From positions 107,020 to 171,019 of the forward strand of contig JAJDCP010000013.1 of the NCBI GenBank assembly GCA_029260765.1: DNA of 64,000 bases. The letters run 5' to 3'. Every line of letters starts with the position of its first letter. Positions within the stretch are counted from its first letter, which is position 1. Under the pieces are notes generated by a model, which was not told the DNA's origin, did no database searches, and worked only from the letters and a program-made list of their open reading frames with translations. Shown piece after piece: positions 27,575 through 36,039 of this stretch. A program made the translations under genes and the position numbers. The stretch is from Planctomycetota bacterium. Lineage in GTDB: Bacteria > Planctomycetota > J058 > JAJDCP01.

Positions 27575-28875
27575 TCCTGCTCCACCAGCTCACGGTGCAA
27601 CACCTGCAGCGCTGGCTCGATCTCTGCTCGTTCGAGCAGGATCGAGAGGTTGTGGCCTGCGGCGGTACTGGCCAGCAGCACGCTGCGCAGGCCGGCGCCG
27701 GCCAGCGCGCTCGAGATCCGTGCCGCCAGGGGTGTTTGGGCGTCGCTGGGAAGGGCTCCGATCACGGCGACCAGGCCGAGGTCAGAGCGCCGCGTGCACA
27801 CCAGGGAGCCACTGGACGCGATCTGCAGCAGCTCACCGTCGGCGGCGCGCAGCACGATGGTGCTTCCGCTGCGCCCGGCTCCCTCACTGACAAGCAGCGG
27901 CACTACGGCTTCGGCAGCGAACCTGGCGAAGAGTGTCGCCAGCGTCCGCAACACCTGAGGGGCCGGCCCGACGCATTCCAGCACCTCGACAGCGTGGACG
28001 CCACTGATCGCAAAACCCGACGAGGGGGCACTGCCAATGCGAGTACTTGGGCCCCCATGCAGGCCCCGCAGCTCGACCGGAATGCCCGCCTGCATGGCCG
28101 GCAGCAAGGCACGCTCCTGGACACTGCTCAAGCCATAGTGGGCCAACTCCAGCGCGTCGCGGTACTGCAGCCGGGCGATCGGGCGGGGGTCGCTGATGCG
28201 CCGGGGGTCAGCGCTGCGCACACCTGCCACGTCCTTGTAGAGGATCAATGGGCAGCCGAGCTGGGCGGCCAGAAAGCTCGCCGTCGTGTCCGAGCCTCCG
28301 CGTCCGAGCGTGGTGATCGCCCCGCGCTGCGTCTGGCCGACAAACCCCGCCACAAGATGGAGTCCCGCTGCGAAGCGCGGGTGCATCCCGCCCGGTCCCG
28401 GAGCCAGAATCTGCGCGTTGCCGAAACTCTCGTCGGTGAGGATGCCTGCAGCCGCCCCCCACAGGCAGTGCGGCCGATGGCCGCGGGCACGCAGGCGCGC
28501 CTCAAGGACATGCAGGCACAAGCGCTCGCCGAATGAGAGCACCTCATCGCGGGCCTCGGCCCCCCGGACAGGAAGTGCTCGACGCAACTGTGCCAGGCTC
28601 GCTCGCAGCAGGGCGAGGGCAGCCTCTCGTGGAGTCGCGTCCAAGGGCTCGAGCACGGCAGCGTGCTGGGCGTGCAGCTGGGCGAACAACCCGTCGGGCT
28701 CGCCGCCGTCTGCCAATGCCAACAGACGATCGGTGACTCCGAAAAGCGCGGAGACCACAGCCACCGCGGGTGTGGGAAGCTGCTCGAGTAGCTCGAGACT
28801 GCGGGCCATGCTGTCCGCATCGGCCAGGCAGGAGCCGCCGAGCTTGATCACCTGGGATATCGCAGGCTGTGCCAA
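27571..28875 (-). CDS. Aspartokinase with C-terminal ACT region
   Basis: A 434-residue protein from a TTG start (28875), three bases after the ABC ATPase stop. The kinase domain carries VIKLGGSC (normally KFGGTS), the conserved DEVLSFGERL, and TLGRGGSDTTA. The C-terminal 150 residues (LGLVAVIGAL, then a second half ending in LLERAEIEPALQVLHRELV) fit paired ACT domains that sense amino acids. Aspartokinase phosphorylates L-aspartate in the lysine/threonine/methionine pathway. No other pathway gene is nearby, and the KLGGS motif with an ABC exporter upstream leaves room for a specialised paralogue. Confidence 0.85.
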   Translation of the reverse strand: MAQPAISQVIKLGGSCLADADSMARSLELLEQLPTPAVAVVSALFGVTDRLLALADGGEPDGLFAQLHAQHAAVLEPLDATPREAALALLRASLAQLRRALPVRGAEARDEVLSFGERLCLHVLEARLRARGHRPHCLWGAAAGILTDESFGNAQILAPGPGGMHPRFAAGLHLVAGFVGQTQRGAITTLGRGGSDTTASFLAAQLGCPLILYKDVAGVRSADPRRISDPRPIARLQYRDALELAHYGLSSVQERALLPAMQAGIPVELRGLHGGPSTRIGSAPSSGFAISGVHAVEVLECVGPAPQVLRTLATLFARFAAEAVVPLLVSEGAGRSGSTIVLRAADGELLQIASSGSLVCTRRSDLGLVAVIGALPSDAQTPLAARISSALAGAGLRSVLLASTAAGHNLSILLERAEIEPALQVLHRELVEQE

Positions 28876-28878
28876 GGC

Positions 28879-29565
28879 TCAATCGCTGCCCACGGGCGTG
28901 GGTTGATCGACGATCTTGCCATCTTTGAGGTGGAAGACCGTGTCTTCGGCGGTGATGTGTGACAGATCGTGCGTGACCACCACGACCGTGCGTCCTTCTT
29001 CGAGGCTGAGGCGCCGGATTTCCTGCATGATCAGGCTGCTGGTTTCGCTGTCCAGCTCGCCGGTGGGCTCGTCCGCGAGGATGACCGGAGCGTCGTAGAT
29101 CAGCGCTCGGGCGATCGACACCCGCTGGCATTCCCCACCCGAAAGCTCGTGCGGGCGATGGCTCATGCGTGGTCCCAGGCCGAACAGCTCGAGCAACGAG
29201 GCTGCCCGCTCGCGGTCCTCAGGCCTGGTCCCCTCGGGCACAGTGGGCATCAGCACGTTCTCCAGCGCCGTCAGGGTCGAGAGCAGGTGGAACTGCTGGA
29301 AGACAAAGCCCACGCTGTGGCGCCTGAACAGCGACAGCTCGCGGTCGTTCATGCTGGTCAGGTCACGGTCCGCGTGGATGATCTGCCCGACGCTCGGCCG
29401 GTCGAGTCCGCCGGCCAGATGAAGCAGAGTCGACTTGCCGCTGCCGGAAGGGCCGACCATGAACGTCACCCCCCCCGCGTGGACGTCGAGGCTGACGCCC
29501 GCAACAGCGCGCACGACATTCGTGCCTCGCTTGTAGGTCTTTTCTACGTCAACAAAGCGGATCAC
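28879..29565 (-). CDS. ABC transporter ATP-binding protein (MacB/LolD type)
   Basis: A 228-residue ATPase beginning at GTG 29565. Walker A is GPSGSGKST (about residues 38-46), the Q-loop is FVFQQFHL, the signature is LSGGE, Walker B is VILADEPTGELDSE and the switch His is in VVVTHD. The ADEPTGELDS stretch is typical of the MacB/LolD/FtsE family, which powers mechanotransmission rather than substrate passage through the pore. It starts three bases after the permease stop, with which it forms the transporter. Confidence 0.95.
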   Translation of the reverse strand: MIRFVDVEKTYKRGTNVVRAVAGVSLDVHAGGVTFMVGPSGSGKSTLLHLAGGLDRPSVGQIIHADRDLTSMNDRELSLFRRHSVGFVFQQFHLLSTLTALENVLMPTVPEGTRPEDRERAASLLELFGLGPRMSHRPHELSGGECQRVSIARALIYDAPVILADEPTGELDSETSSLIMQEIRRLSLEEGRTVVVVTHDLSHITAEDTVFHLKDGKIVDQPTPVGSD

Positions 29566-29568
29566 AGC

Positions 29569-30777
29569 TCAACCACTCCGAATCGCGTCCATGGGACTCA
29601 GGCGCGCCGCGCGCTGCGCCGGATAGAGACCGCCCAGCACGCCGAGCACGACTGCCAGGCTGAAGCTGCCGATCAGCAACAAGGGATCGAGCGCCGGCGT
29701 GATGTCCAGCAGCTCACCACCAATGTGGACCAGAATGACACCTCCGACACAGCCGATCAAGCCTCCGATCAGGCCGATGCTGACCGACTCGAGCAGCACC
29801 AGCTTCAGCACATGGTCGCGCTCCCAGCCGGTGGCTTTGAGGATGCCGAATTCCTGGGTACGCTCGAGCACACTCATCAGCATCGTGTTGAGCACACCGA
29901 GGGCGCCGACGCAGATCGCAAACAGACTGACGAACAGGATGAAGATGTCGAGGCGTTGGAAGGCCCAGGTCAGCTCGACGTTGGCCTCGCTCTTGGTCAT
30001 CGCCTTGACGTTGTGCCCCTGGGCGGCGAGGGTCGTCTCGATCGCCCGCGCCACCAGCGTGTCGGCCACGGCAGGATCGGTTTCGACAAAGAAGATCGAG
30101 ACCTTGTCGGGACTGATCTTGCGGATGAAACGCGCCCGGTTGGCGTCGATGATCAGCAGGTTGTCGGTCAACACCGAGTGCGACTGAAAGATGCCTGTGA
30201 TCACCAGGGAATGACCGACCACCGAGATCGTGTCTCCCACGGACTTGTTGTAGTCCTTGGCGACCGAGCGGCTGATGACGATCTCGTCGTTGGCCTCCAG
30301 GTGGCGTCCTTCGACCAGGCGCTGCTCGAAGAAGCCGCCGCCCGTCAGACCGAGGCGGTCGAGTGGATCGTAGCCAATCAACACCAGGCCGGTCATCAGG
30401 CCTCGTTTGAAGGGCTGCCGGCCCTCGACTTTCCAGGCGACGTTCCAGACTTCAGGCAGCACGCCGACGACTCCGGGAATGGGCCGGATCTGCTCTGCCA
30501 GAGACGCGTCGAGGCTCGACAACATGGGCGAGAGCGTCTCTTCGTTGAGCACGATCATGCCGTCGACCATCTCGAAGGTCGAAGAGACCAGCTCCTTGAG
30601 TCCAGCCGACATGCCCAACAGCGTCACGATCTGCAGGATGGAGATCGAGAGTCCGAAGATCGCCAGGGCCGTACGGATCTTCTTCACAAGCAGGTTGCGG
30701 GTGGCGAAACGTAGGATGGCAGGCTCTCCCCTTGATGCCGCGCTGCGCCATTCTAGCGATGCCGGCAATCCACGCAA
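29569..30777 (-). CDS. ABC transporter permease, FtsX/MacB family
   Basis: Up to 402 residues. Typical MacB-type permease: TM1 near ILRFATRNLLVKKIRTALAI, a large extracytoplasmic domain, then three C-terminal membrane segments (FILFVSLFAICVGALGVLN, ESVSIGLIGGLIGCVGGVIL, SFSLAVVLGVLGGLYPA) and the family ending AARLSPMDAIR. The start is uncertain. TTG 30777 lies 4 bases after the VTT gene stop but has no ribosome site. The conserved N-terminus begins some 20 codons later, where the in-frame codon behind GGGGAG is ATC, not a normal start. Probably exports lipoproteins, peptides or small molecules. Confidence 0.9.
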   Translation of the reverse strand: MRGLPASLEWRSAASRGEPAILRFATRNLLVKKIRTALAIFGLSISILQIVTLLGMSAGLKELVSSTFEMVDGMIVLNEETLSPMLSSLDASLAEQIRPIPGVVGVLPEVWNVAWKVEGRQPFKRGLMTGLVLIGYDPLDRLGLTGGGFFEQRLVEGRHLEANDEIVISRSVAKDYNKSVGDTISVVGHSLVITGIFQSHSVLTDNLLIIDANRARFIRKISPDKVSIFFVETDPAVADTLVARAIETTLAAQGHNVKAMTKSEANVELTWAFQRLDIFILFVSLFAICVGALGVLNTMLMSVLERTQEFGILKATGWERDHVLKLVLLESVSIGLIGGLIGCVGGVILVHIGGELLDITPALDPLLLIGSFSLAVVLGVLGGLYPAQRAARLSPMDAIRSG

Positions 30778-30781
30778 GGAG

Positions 30782-31351
30782 TCAGCCAGCCACGGCCACC
30801 CAGCCGAGCTGTAGCAGAGCGAAGGTGATCAGGGCGCGAGGAATGCGATGCAGGATCGCCAGGCTGAATCGCCTGAGGCTCAGCCCGTAGATGCCTGCGA
30901 ACCAGCAGGTCACCGAGAAGGGAATGGGGGTCCAGGCGCCGATCACCACAGCAGTGCTGCCCCAGCGTTCGAACAGCACGCGCATCTGGAAGCGCTCCAG
31001 ACGCTGCAGCAGCCAGGTCCGGCCGCGCAGTTTTCGCCCGAGGGCCCAGGCGAACAGCGCACCGATCAGGCTTCCACAGCAGACCGCGGCGAGCACGGGC
31101 ACGGCCGGACGTCCCGCAGCCACAGCTGCCGCCAGGTAGACATCGAAAGTGATGGGGATGGCCAGGGCGTCGGAGAGCAGGGTGCCGAGGAAAGCCCCCC
31201 ACAGGCCCAGGCGATCGTAGAACCAGCGGCCGGCAGCCTGCAGCTGCGGCTGAAACAGCACCGCCCCGGCGATGAACAGGCCTACGATCAGCAGGGCCTG
31301 GCGCACTGTCTGGCGCATGAGCTTGGAGGGGTCGGGAGCGGGCGGCTGCAT
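30782..31351 (-). CDS. VTT-domain (DedA/SNARE-associated) membrane protein
   Basis: A 189-residue integral membrane protein. ATG 31351 is chosen because GGAG lies upstream at good spacing. Membrane segments include QALLIVGLFIAGAVLF, VLAAVCCGSLIGALFAWALG and ALITFALLQLGWVAV. The middle contains the VTT-family re-entrant features (FLGTLLSDALAIPITFDVYL; GAWTPIPFSVTCWFAGI). Members are lipid scramblase or transport-related inner-membrane proteins; this one resembles the YqaA branch. It is the first gene of the operon running down to 26939 and diverges from pnp. A TATAGT -10-like sequence sits at 31384-31379 on its strand. Confidence 0.85.
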   Translation of the reverse strand: MQPPAPDPSKLMRQTVRQALLIVGLFIAGAVLFQPQLQAAGRWFYDRLGLWGAFLGTLLSDALAIPITFDVYLAAAVAAGRPAVPVLAAVCCGSLIGALFAWALGRKLRGRTWLLQRLERFQMRVLFERWGSTAVVIGAWTPIPFSVTCWFAGIYGLSLRRFSLAILHRIPRALITFALLQLGWVAVAG

Positions 31352-31465
31352 ACGCTCCTCAGCGGAGACAAGTTCCCCACTATACACGACCGCTCTGCCG
31401 AGGCCAGGATTCGCGTTGCCCCGCGCAAGAAGGTAGAATCGCCTGTCGGAAAGGAGGCCTGCGCC

Positions 31466-33550
31466 TTGGTACACACTCTCGAGCTGAGCTTCGGCTCCAA
31501 GACCCTGAGTCTCGAAACCGGGCGGGTCGCGCGCCAGGCCCATGGTGCTTGTATAGCCCGCCTGCACGATAGCCTGGCCCTGGCATCGGTGGTGGCCGAT
31601 GACGAGCCCCGCCCCGGTATCAGTTTCTTTCCTTTGACCGTCGAGTTTCGTGTGCGGGCGGCGGCAAGTGGGCGTATTCCCGGTGCCTTCGGCCGCCGTG
31701 AAGGTCGGCTCAGCACGTTTGAGACTCTGACCTCCCGTGTCATAGACCGTAGCCTGCGTCCCCTGTTCCCCGACGGCTACCGCTGCGAGACCCAGGTGGT
31801 CGCGCAGGTCTTGAGTGCCGATCCCGAGGGCGATCCGGAGATGCTGGCCGCGAATGCGGCAGCAGCGGCCGTGATGCTCTCGGATGTGCCCTGGGGCGGG
31901 CCGGTCTGCTTCGTCCGGCTGGCCCAGGTCGGCGGCCGCTGGATCTTGTTTCCCACGCCGGCAGAGAGAGAGATCGCTGATCTCGACCTGGTGGTTGCCG
32001 AGAGTCCTGACGGCGTTGTGATGCTCGAAGGGTGTGGTCAGCAGGTCTCCGAGGAGGTCTTTCTCGAAGCCCTGGACGAGGCGCATGCCTGCCTGGCACC
32101 CAACCTCGAGAAGTTGCTGCTCTGGCGGCAGCAGGTCGGCAAGGCAGCCCGTGCCTGGCAGGCTCCCGCTGCCCTGCCGGGTCCTGGCCGCGAGCGCATC
32201 GAGGCCTATGGCGAACGCTTGCGCGAGGCGCTGGCGGGGGCGGACAAAGCTGCTCGAGGCAAGGCTCTGTCGGCCTTGAAGGCGGAGGTGCTCGAGACCT
32301 TCGCGGCCGAGGAGCGCGCGTTGGCTGGCGCGGCGTTCAAGGAGTTCAGCAAGAAGACGATCCGCGAGGCCACGATCAGCTCGAAGCGCCGTATCGATGG
32401 CCGCGGCTTCGAAGATATCCGCCAGATAGACTGCGAGGCGGGCTGGCTGCCGCGCACTCATGGCTCCAGCTTGTTCACCCGGGGCGAGACCCAGGCGATG
32501 CTCAGCTGCACGCTCGGAGGTCCTTTCGACGAGTTGCGTGAAGATACGCTGTTCTCCGAGGCACGTCGGAGCTTCTTTCTGCACTACAACTTCCCCGCCT
32601 ACAGTGTCGGGGAGGTACGGGCCATGCGCGGTCCGGGGCGGCGCGAGATCGGTCATGGCACGCTGGCCTACCAGGCTCTGTTGCCGGTGGTTCCTGGCAC
32701 GGAGGATTTCCCCTACACGATCCGGCTGGTCTCGGATATCAGCGAGTCCAATGGCTCGAGCTCGATGGCGAGCGTGTGTGGTGGGTCGCTGGCGCTGATG
32801 GATGCGGGCGTGCCGATCGTGGCGCCGGTCGCGGGCATCGCGATGGGCCTGATGCAGGAAGGCGCGGAGTTTGCGATCCTGTCGGACATTCTGGGGGATG
32901 AGGATCACATCGGGGATATGGACTTCAAGGTCGCCGGAACCCACCAAGGCATCACCGCCGTGCAGTTGGACAACAAGCTGGGCAGCCTGCCCCGTGCGGT
33001 GCTGGAGCAAGCGATGCAACAGGCCCGCCGGGGGCGTTTGCATATCCTCGCCAAGATGGCGGAGGCGCTCGCTGAGGCACGCCCTGAAGTCTCGCCTCAC
33101 GCGCCGAGAATGAGCTCGTTGAAGATCCGCAAGAACCGCATCCGCGGCCTGATCGGTGCCCGCGGCGCGAATCTGAAGGACATCGAGCAGCGCACGGGCG
33201 CTAAACTTGATGTTGGGAAGCAGGGAATGGTGCGTATCTCTGCACCGGATGCCCAGAGCGGCCGTGAGGCATACGCGCTGGCGATCGATCTGGCGGGCGA
33301 GGTCGAGCTCGACCAGATCTACCGCGCGCAGGTCGAGACGGTGAAGGACTTCGGCTGCTTTGTGCGCATCTATCAGGGCGTCGAAGGCATGGTGCACATC
33401 TCCGACCTGGCCGATCGGTCGGTGGAGGACGCGCGCAATGTCGTCAAGGTGGGCGATTTCATCAATGTCCGGGTGATGGGCGCCGACCACGCAGGGCGCC
33501 TGCAGTTGTCGCATAGAGCAGCACAAGGGGCGGTGGCCTCGAATGCGTAG
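31466..33550 (+). CDS. pnp: Polyribonucleotide nucleotidyltransferase (PNPase)
   Basis: A 694-residue phosphorolytic 3'-5' exoribonuclease. The start is a TTG about eight bases after AAGGAGG (start may be off by a base or a codon). The first RNase PH domain has FRVRAAASGRIPGAFGRREG and SRVIDRSLRPLFP; the helical linker follows. The second RNase PH domain has IDGRGFEDIRQI, SDISESNGSSSMASVCGGSL and the catalytic Asp pair region GDEDHIGDMDFKVAGT. The KH domain follows (IRGLIGARGANLKDIE, GARG instead of the usual GKGG), then S1 (VKDFGCFVRIYQGVEGMVH). All key catalytic residues appear present. It is usually part of the RNA degradosome. Confidence 0.97.
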   Translation: MVHTLELSFGSKTLSLETGRVARQAHGACIARLHDSLALASVVADDEPRPGISFFPLTVEFRVRAAASGRIPGAFGRREGRLSTFETLTSRVIDRSLRPLFPDGYRCETQVVAQVLSADPEGDPEMLAANAAAAAVMLSDVPWGGPVCFVRLAQVGGRWILFPTPAEREIADLDLVVAESPDGVVMLEGCGQQVSEEVFLEALDEAHACLAPNLEKLLLWRQQVGKAARAWQAPAALPGPGRERIEAYGERLREALAGADKAARGKALSALKAEVLETFAAEERALAGAAFKEFSKKTIREATISSKRRIDGRGFEDIRQIDCEAGWLPRTHGSSLFTRGETQAMLSCTLGGPFDELREDTLFSEARRSFFLHYNFPAYSVGEVRAMRGPGRREIGHGTLAYQALLPVVPGTEDFPYTIRLVSDISESNGSSSMASVCGGSLALMDAGVPIVAPVAGIAMGLMQEGAEFAILSDILGDEDHIGDMDFKVAGTHQGITAVQLDNKLGSLPRAVLEQAMQQARRGRLHILAKMAEALAEARPEVSPHAPRMSSLKIRKNRIRGLIGARGANLKDIEQRTGAKLDVGKQGMVRISAPDAQSGREAYALAIDLAGEVELDQIYRAQVETVKDFGCFVRIYQGVEGMVHISDLADRSVEDARNVVKVGDFINVRVMGADHAGRLQLSHRAAQGAVASNA

Positions 33551-33568
33551 GGAAACGGAGGCAGCGCC

Positions 33569-34150
33569 ATGAGGACCTATGCCCTGACTGAGGGATGTCG
33601 TTTGGGGCTCGAGCAAGCGGACCTGACCAAGGCCGATGTCGATGCGATCGTCAACGCGGCCAACGAACGCATGCTTGGTGGTGGCGGCGTCGACGGGGCG
33701 ATCCACAGGGCGGCAGGAGCGGAGCTGCTCGAGGCCTGCTATGCGGTTCCCGAAGTGCGGCCCGGAGTGCGCTGTCCTACCGGTGAGGCGCGCATCACGC
33801 CGGGCTTCAAGCTCAAAGCCCGGCATGTGATCCATACTGTGGGGCCGATCTACCGCGACGCCAACCACTCCGCGCCGCTGTTGGCGGCGGCCTACCGCGC
33901 GAGCCTGCAATTGGCCAACAAGCAGGGTCTGCAGAGCGTGGCCTTTCCGGCCATCTCTTGTGGTGTCTTCGCCTACCCCCTCGATGAAGCCTCCGAGCTG
34001 GCCCTGCTGACCTGTCGCGACGCCGCGGGCGGTCTGGCCGAGATACGCTTCTGCCTGTTCGGTGAGGACGCCTGGCATGCCTGGCACAGCGCCGCGGAAC
34101 GGCTGTTCCATGGACCCATAGACGGAGACGGGTCAACAATCCCCGGATAG
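33569..34150 (+). CDS. Macrodomain protein (O-acetyl-ADP-ribose deacetylase-like)
   Basis: A 193-residue MacroD-type macrodomain. The signature is [20 protein letters not shown] followed by AIHRAAG; later [17 protein letters not shown] forms the phosphate-binding loop and second ADP-ribose contact. Members hydrolyse O-acetyl-ADP-ribose or remove ADP-ribose from proteins or nucleic acids. It lies 18 bases after pnp in the same direction. The E. coli homologue YmdB also modulates RNase III, so a link to RNA turnover is possible but is inference. Confidence 0.9.
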   Translation: MRTYALTEGCRLGLEQADLTKADVDAIVNAANERMLGGGGVDGAIHRAAGAELLEACYAVPEVRPGVRCPTGEARITPGFKLKARHVIHTVGPIYRDANHSAPLLAAAYRASLQLANKQGLQSVAFPAISCGVFAYPLDEASELALLTCRDAAGGLAEIRFCLFGEDAWHAWHSAAERLFHGPIDGDGSTIPG

Positions 34151-34225
34151 TGCTCGACGTGACCCGAAGTGGCAGCCACAATAAGAGGGTCCTGCACCCG
34201 CCCTTCAGAACACGGAGCCAGGAAC

Positions 34226-34957
34226 GTGGAGATCTACGCCGAAATCTGCCGCAAGAAGATCGACGACCGGCGTCATCGCGTCCAGCGTGTACGCAAGGTC
34301 TTGCGTCTCTACAACGACGCCCGCTTTGTTTCCGATTATGTCGACGAGGTCGGGCAGTTGATCGACGTTGTCGAAGAACGTCTGCAAGAACTGGTTCGGC
34401 TCTCCAAACTCGAAGACGATGCCGGCATGGCGCTCGAGAACTCCTTCGAGCTGTACAAATCGATGCGCCGGATCTATGGCGCCATGCTGCTCTACGATGT
34501 GCCCGACGATCTGCGCAGGGCGATGTTTCCGCGCGGGTTGCCCAAGGCGACGCGCATCCCGGTCGAGACCCTACGGGTGGTCGGCAATCGGCTGGTGCGC
34601 GAGAAAGATGGCGCGTTGGCAGACTGCAAGAAGCTGCACCCGCTGCTCGACGAGATCCGTTTCCACCTCGAAGACAGCCGTGGCCTGGCAGCGACGGAGG
34701 TCTCGATCGGCACCGAAGTGACGATGGCCAAAAACTTGCTCGATCAGGCCAACTCCAACCTCGACTCTGCCTTCTCGGTCATGTTCCACCTGGCGAAGGC
34801 CGACAATTGTCTCAATCCTGGCATCTACCGGGCAGTCTACCCCCTCGAGCACGCACCCGACGAGGTCCCCCTCGACCGCGAGCTCGAAGGCGACTTCACC
34901 GAAGAAGACGCCCTCGACGATGCGATGGTGATGGAAGGCTCTGAGGACGGGCAATAA
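34226..34957 (+). CDS. Helical hypothetical protein with acidic tail
   Basis: A 243-residue protein starting at GTG 34226 (GGAG eight bases upstream). It is largely alpha-helical, with coiled-coil potential in LRLYNDARFVSDYVDEVGQ and the following VVEERLQELVRL. The middle contains KATRIPVETLRVVGNRLV, and the last 30 residues are acidic (ELEGDFTEEDALDDAMV). No membrane segment or signal peptide. No family recognised. It precedes the FHA protein by seven bases, so both are probably expressed together; it may be a binding partner of that FHA domain (inference). Confidence 0.7.
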   Translation: MEIYAEICRKKIDDRRHRVQRVRKVLRLYNDARFVSDYVDEVGQLIDVVEERLQELVRLSKLEDDAGMALENSFELYKSMRRIYGAMLLYDVPDDLRRAMFPRGLPKATRIPVETLRVVGNRLVREKDGALADCKKLHPLLDEIRFHLEDSRGLAATEVSIGTEVTMAKNLLDQANSNLDSAFSVMFHLAKADNCLNPGIYRAVYPLEHAPDEVPLDRELEGDFTEEDALDDAMVMEGSEDGQ

Positions 34958-34964
34958 CCCGCCT

Positions 34965-36035
34965 ATGCGACTGATCGTCGAAGAAGGCTACCATCGCGGC
35001 GTCGAGTACCAGCTGGCATCGGGACTGGCGGTGCTGGGGCGTGGTGAAGAATGCACGCTACAATTGTTCGACGAGAGCGTCAGCCGCCAACATGCGCGGC
35101 TGCTCGTCGGCGAGCAGGCCGCCCGGGTTGAAGACCTCAACAGCCGCAACCGTACCCTGCTCAACGGTGTGCCTGTGTCGCGTGCCGAGCTGCTCGACGG
35201 AGACCGCCTGAGCCTGGGCAGTGTGCGTTTCGTGGTTGTACTCCCGCCATTCCGCGCGCGGGCCGTTTCCGAAGAGGGGGCTACGGCTGCTGTCGATGCG
35301 GAGACGCAGGCTCTTAGAGCTCCGGGGCTGTCGATGCTGCCGGGCCTGCGCGACGACGAGCTGATCGCAGAGTCTCCTGCGATGCGTGCGTTTGCCAGCC
35401 AGTTGGAGCGATGGGCGTCCGGCGAGCAGTGCTTGTTGCTGCGTGGCGAGCTGGGCAGCGGCCGGCGCACCTGGGCCCGCGGCCTGCACCGCCTCAGCCC
35501 GCGCAGACGCGGGCCATGGATCGTGTTCGAGTGCGCCCGGGTGCCCGTCGACCAGCAGCTTGAGGAGCTCTTCGGGCGCGTGGGCGCGAGCCCCGGCGCG
35601 AACCGTAGCGGGCTGTTGACGCAAGCCCACGAAGGCAGCCTGTTGCTGGCGGATGTCGAGCACCTCGGGCGCGCGGCGCAGGAAGGGCTGCTCGCCTTCT
35701 TGCGTAGCACCAGGCGCCTGCGCCTGTTGGCAAGTTGTGGGCCCCAGGAGGTCGAACTGGCGAGCAGTCTGCTGCCGGAGCTGCTGACGATGCTCCGCGC
35801 AGCCGAGCTGCGTCTCCCGGCGCTGCGGCAGCGGGGCTTCGACGCGATTCTATTGGCGCGGGCTTTTCTTGAGCGCTGCGGCGGGCCGCCGCGGCACCTG
35901 TCCCAGGCAGCCGTTGAACGCCTCGCGGGGTACGCATGGCCGGGCAATGTCGGTGAGCTGCGCAGGGTCGTCGAGCTGGCGGCGCTGCGCGCAACCGGGG
36001 CGCAGGTCATGCCCGAGGCGCTCGCGTTGGGCTGA
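34965..36035 (+). CDS. FHA domain protein with decayed sigma-54-activator AAA+ domain
   Basis: A 356-residue protein. Residues 1-95 are an FHA phosphothreonine-binding domain (LGRGEECTLQL, SVSRQHARLLV, DLNSRNRTLLNG). Residues about 125-350 align with the AAA+ domain of sigma-54 activators (DDELIAESPAMRAF at its start, YAWPGNVGELRRVVE near its end). The active parts are missing: Walker A is GELGSGRR (Arg replaces Lys), Walker B is GSLLLADVEHL (no Asp-Glu pair), the GAFTGA loop is absent, and no DNA-binding HTH follows. It is probably a non-ATPase scaffold or inhibitor that reads phospho-Thr. It ends four bases from a convergent gene. Confidence 0.85.
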   Translation: MRLIVEEGYHRGVEYQLASGLAVLGRGEECTLQLFDESVSRQHARLLVGEQAARVEDLNSRNRTLLNGVPVSRAELLDGDRLSLGSVRFVVVLPPFRARAVSEEGATAAVDAETQALRAPGLSMLPGLRDDELIAESPAMRAFASQLERWASGEQCLLLRGELGSGRRTWARGLHRLSPRRRGPWIVFECARVPVDQQLEELFGRVGASPGANRSGLLTQAHEGSLLLADVEHLGRAAQEGLLAFLRSTRRLRLLASCGPQEVELASSLLPELLTMLRAAELRLPALRQRGFDAILLARAFLERCGGPPRHLSQAAVERLAGYAWPGNVGELRRVVELAALRATGAQVMPEALALG

Positions 36036-36039
36036 CGCC

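Noticed and set aside
31352..34111. Minus-strand extension of the VTT protein frame back across pnp
   Set aside because: Antisense to PNPase motifs; the VTT protein has a good ATG and ribosome site at 31351.
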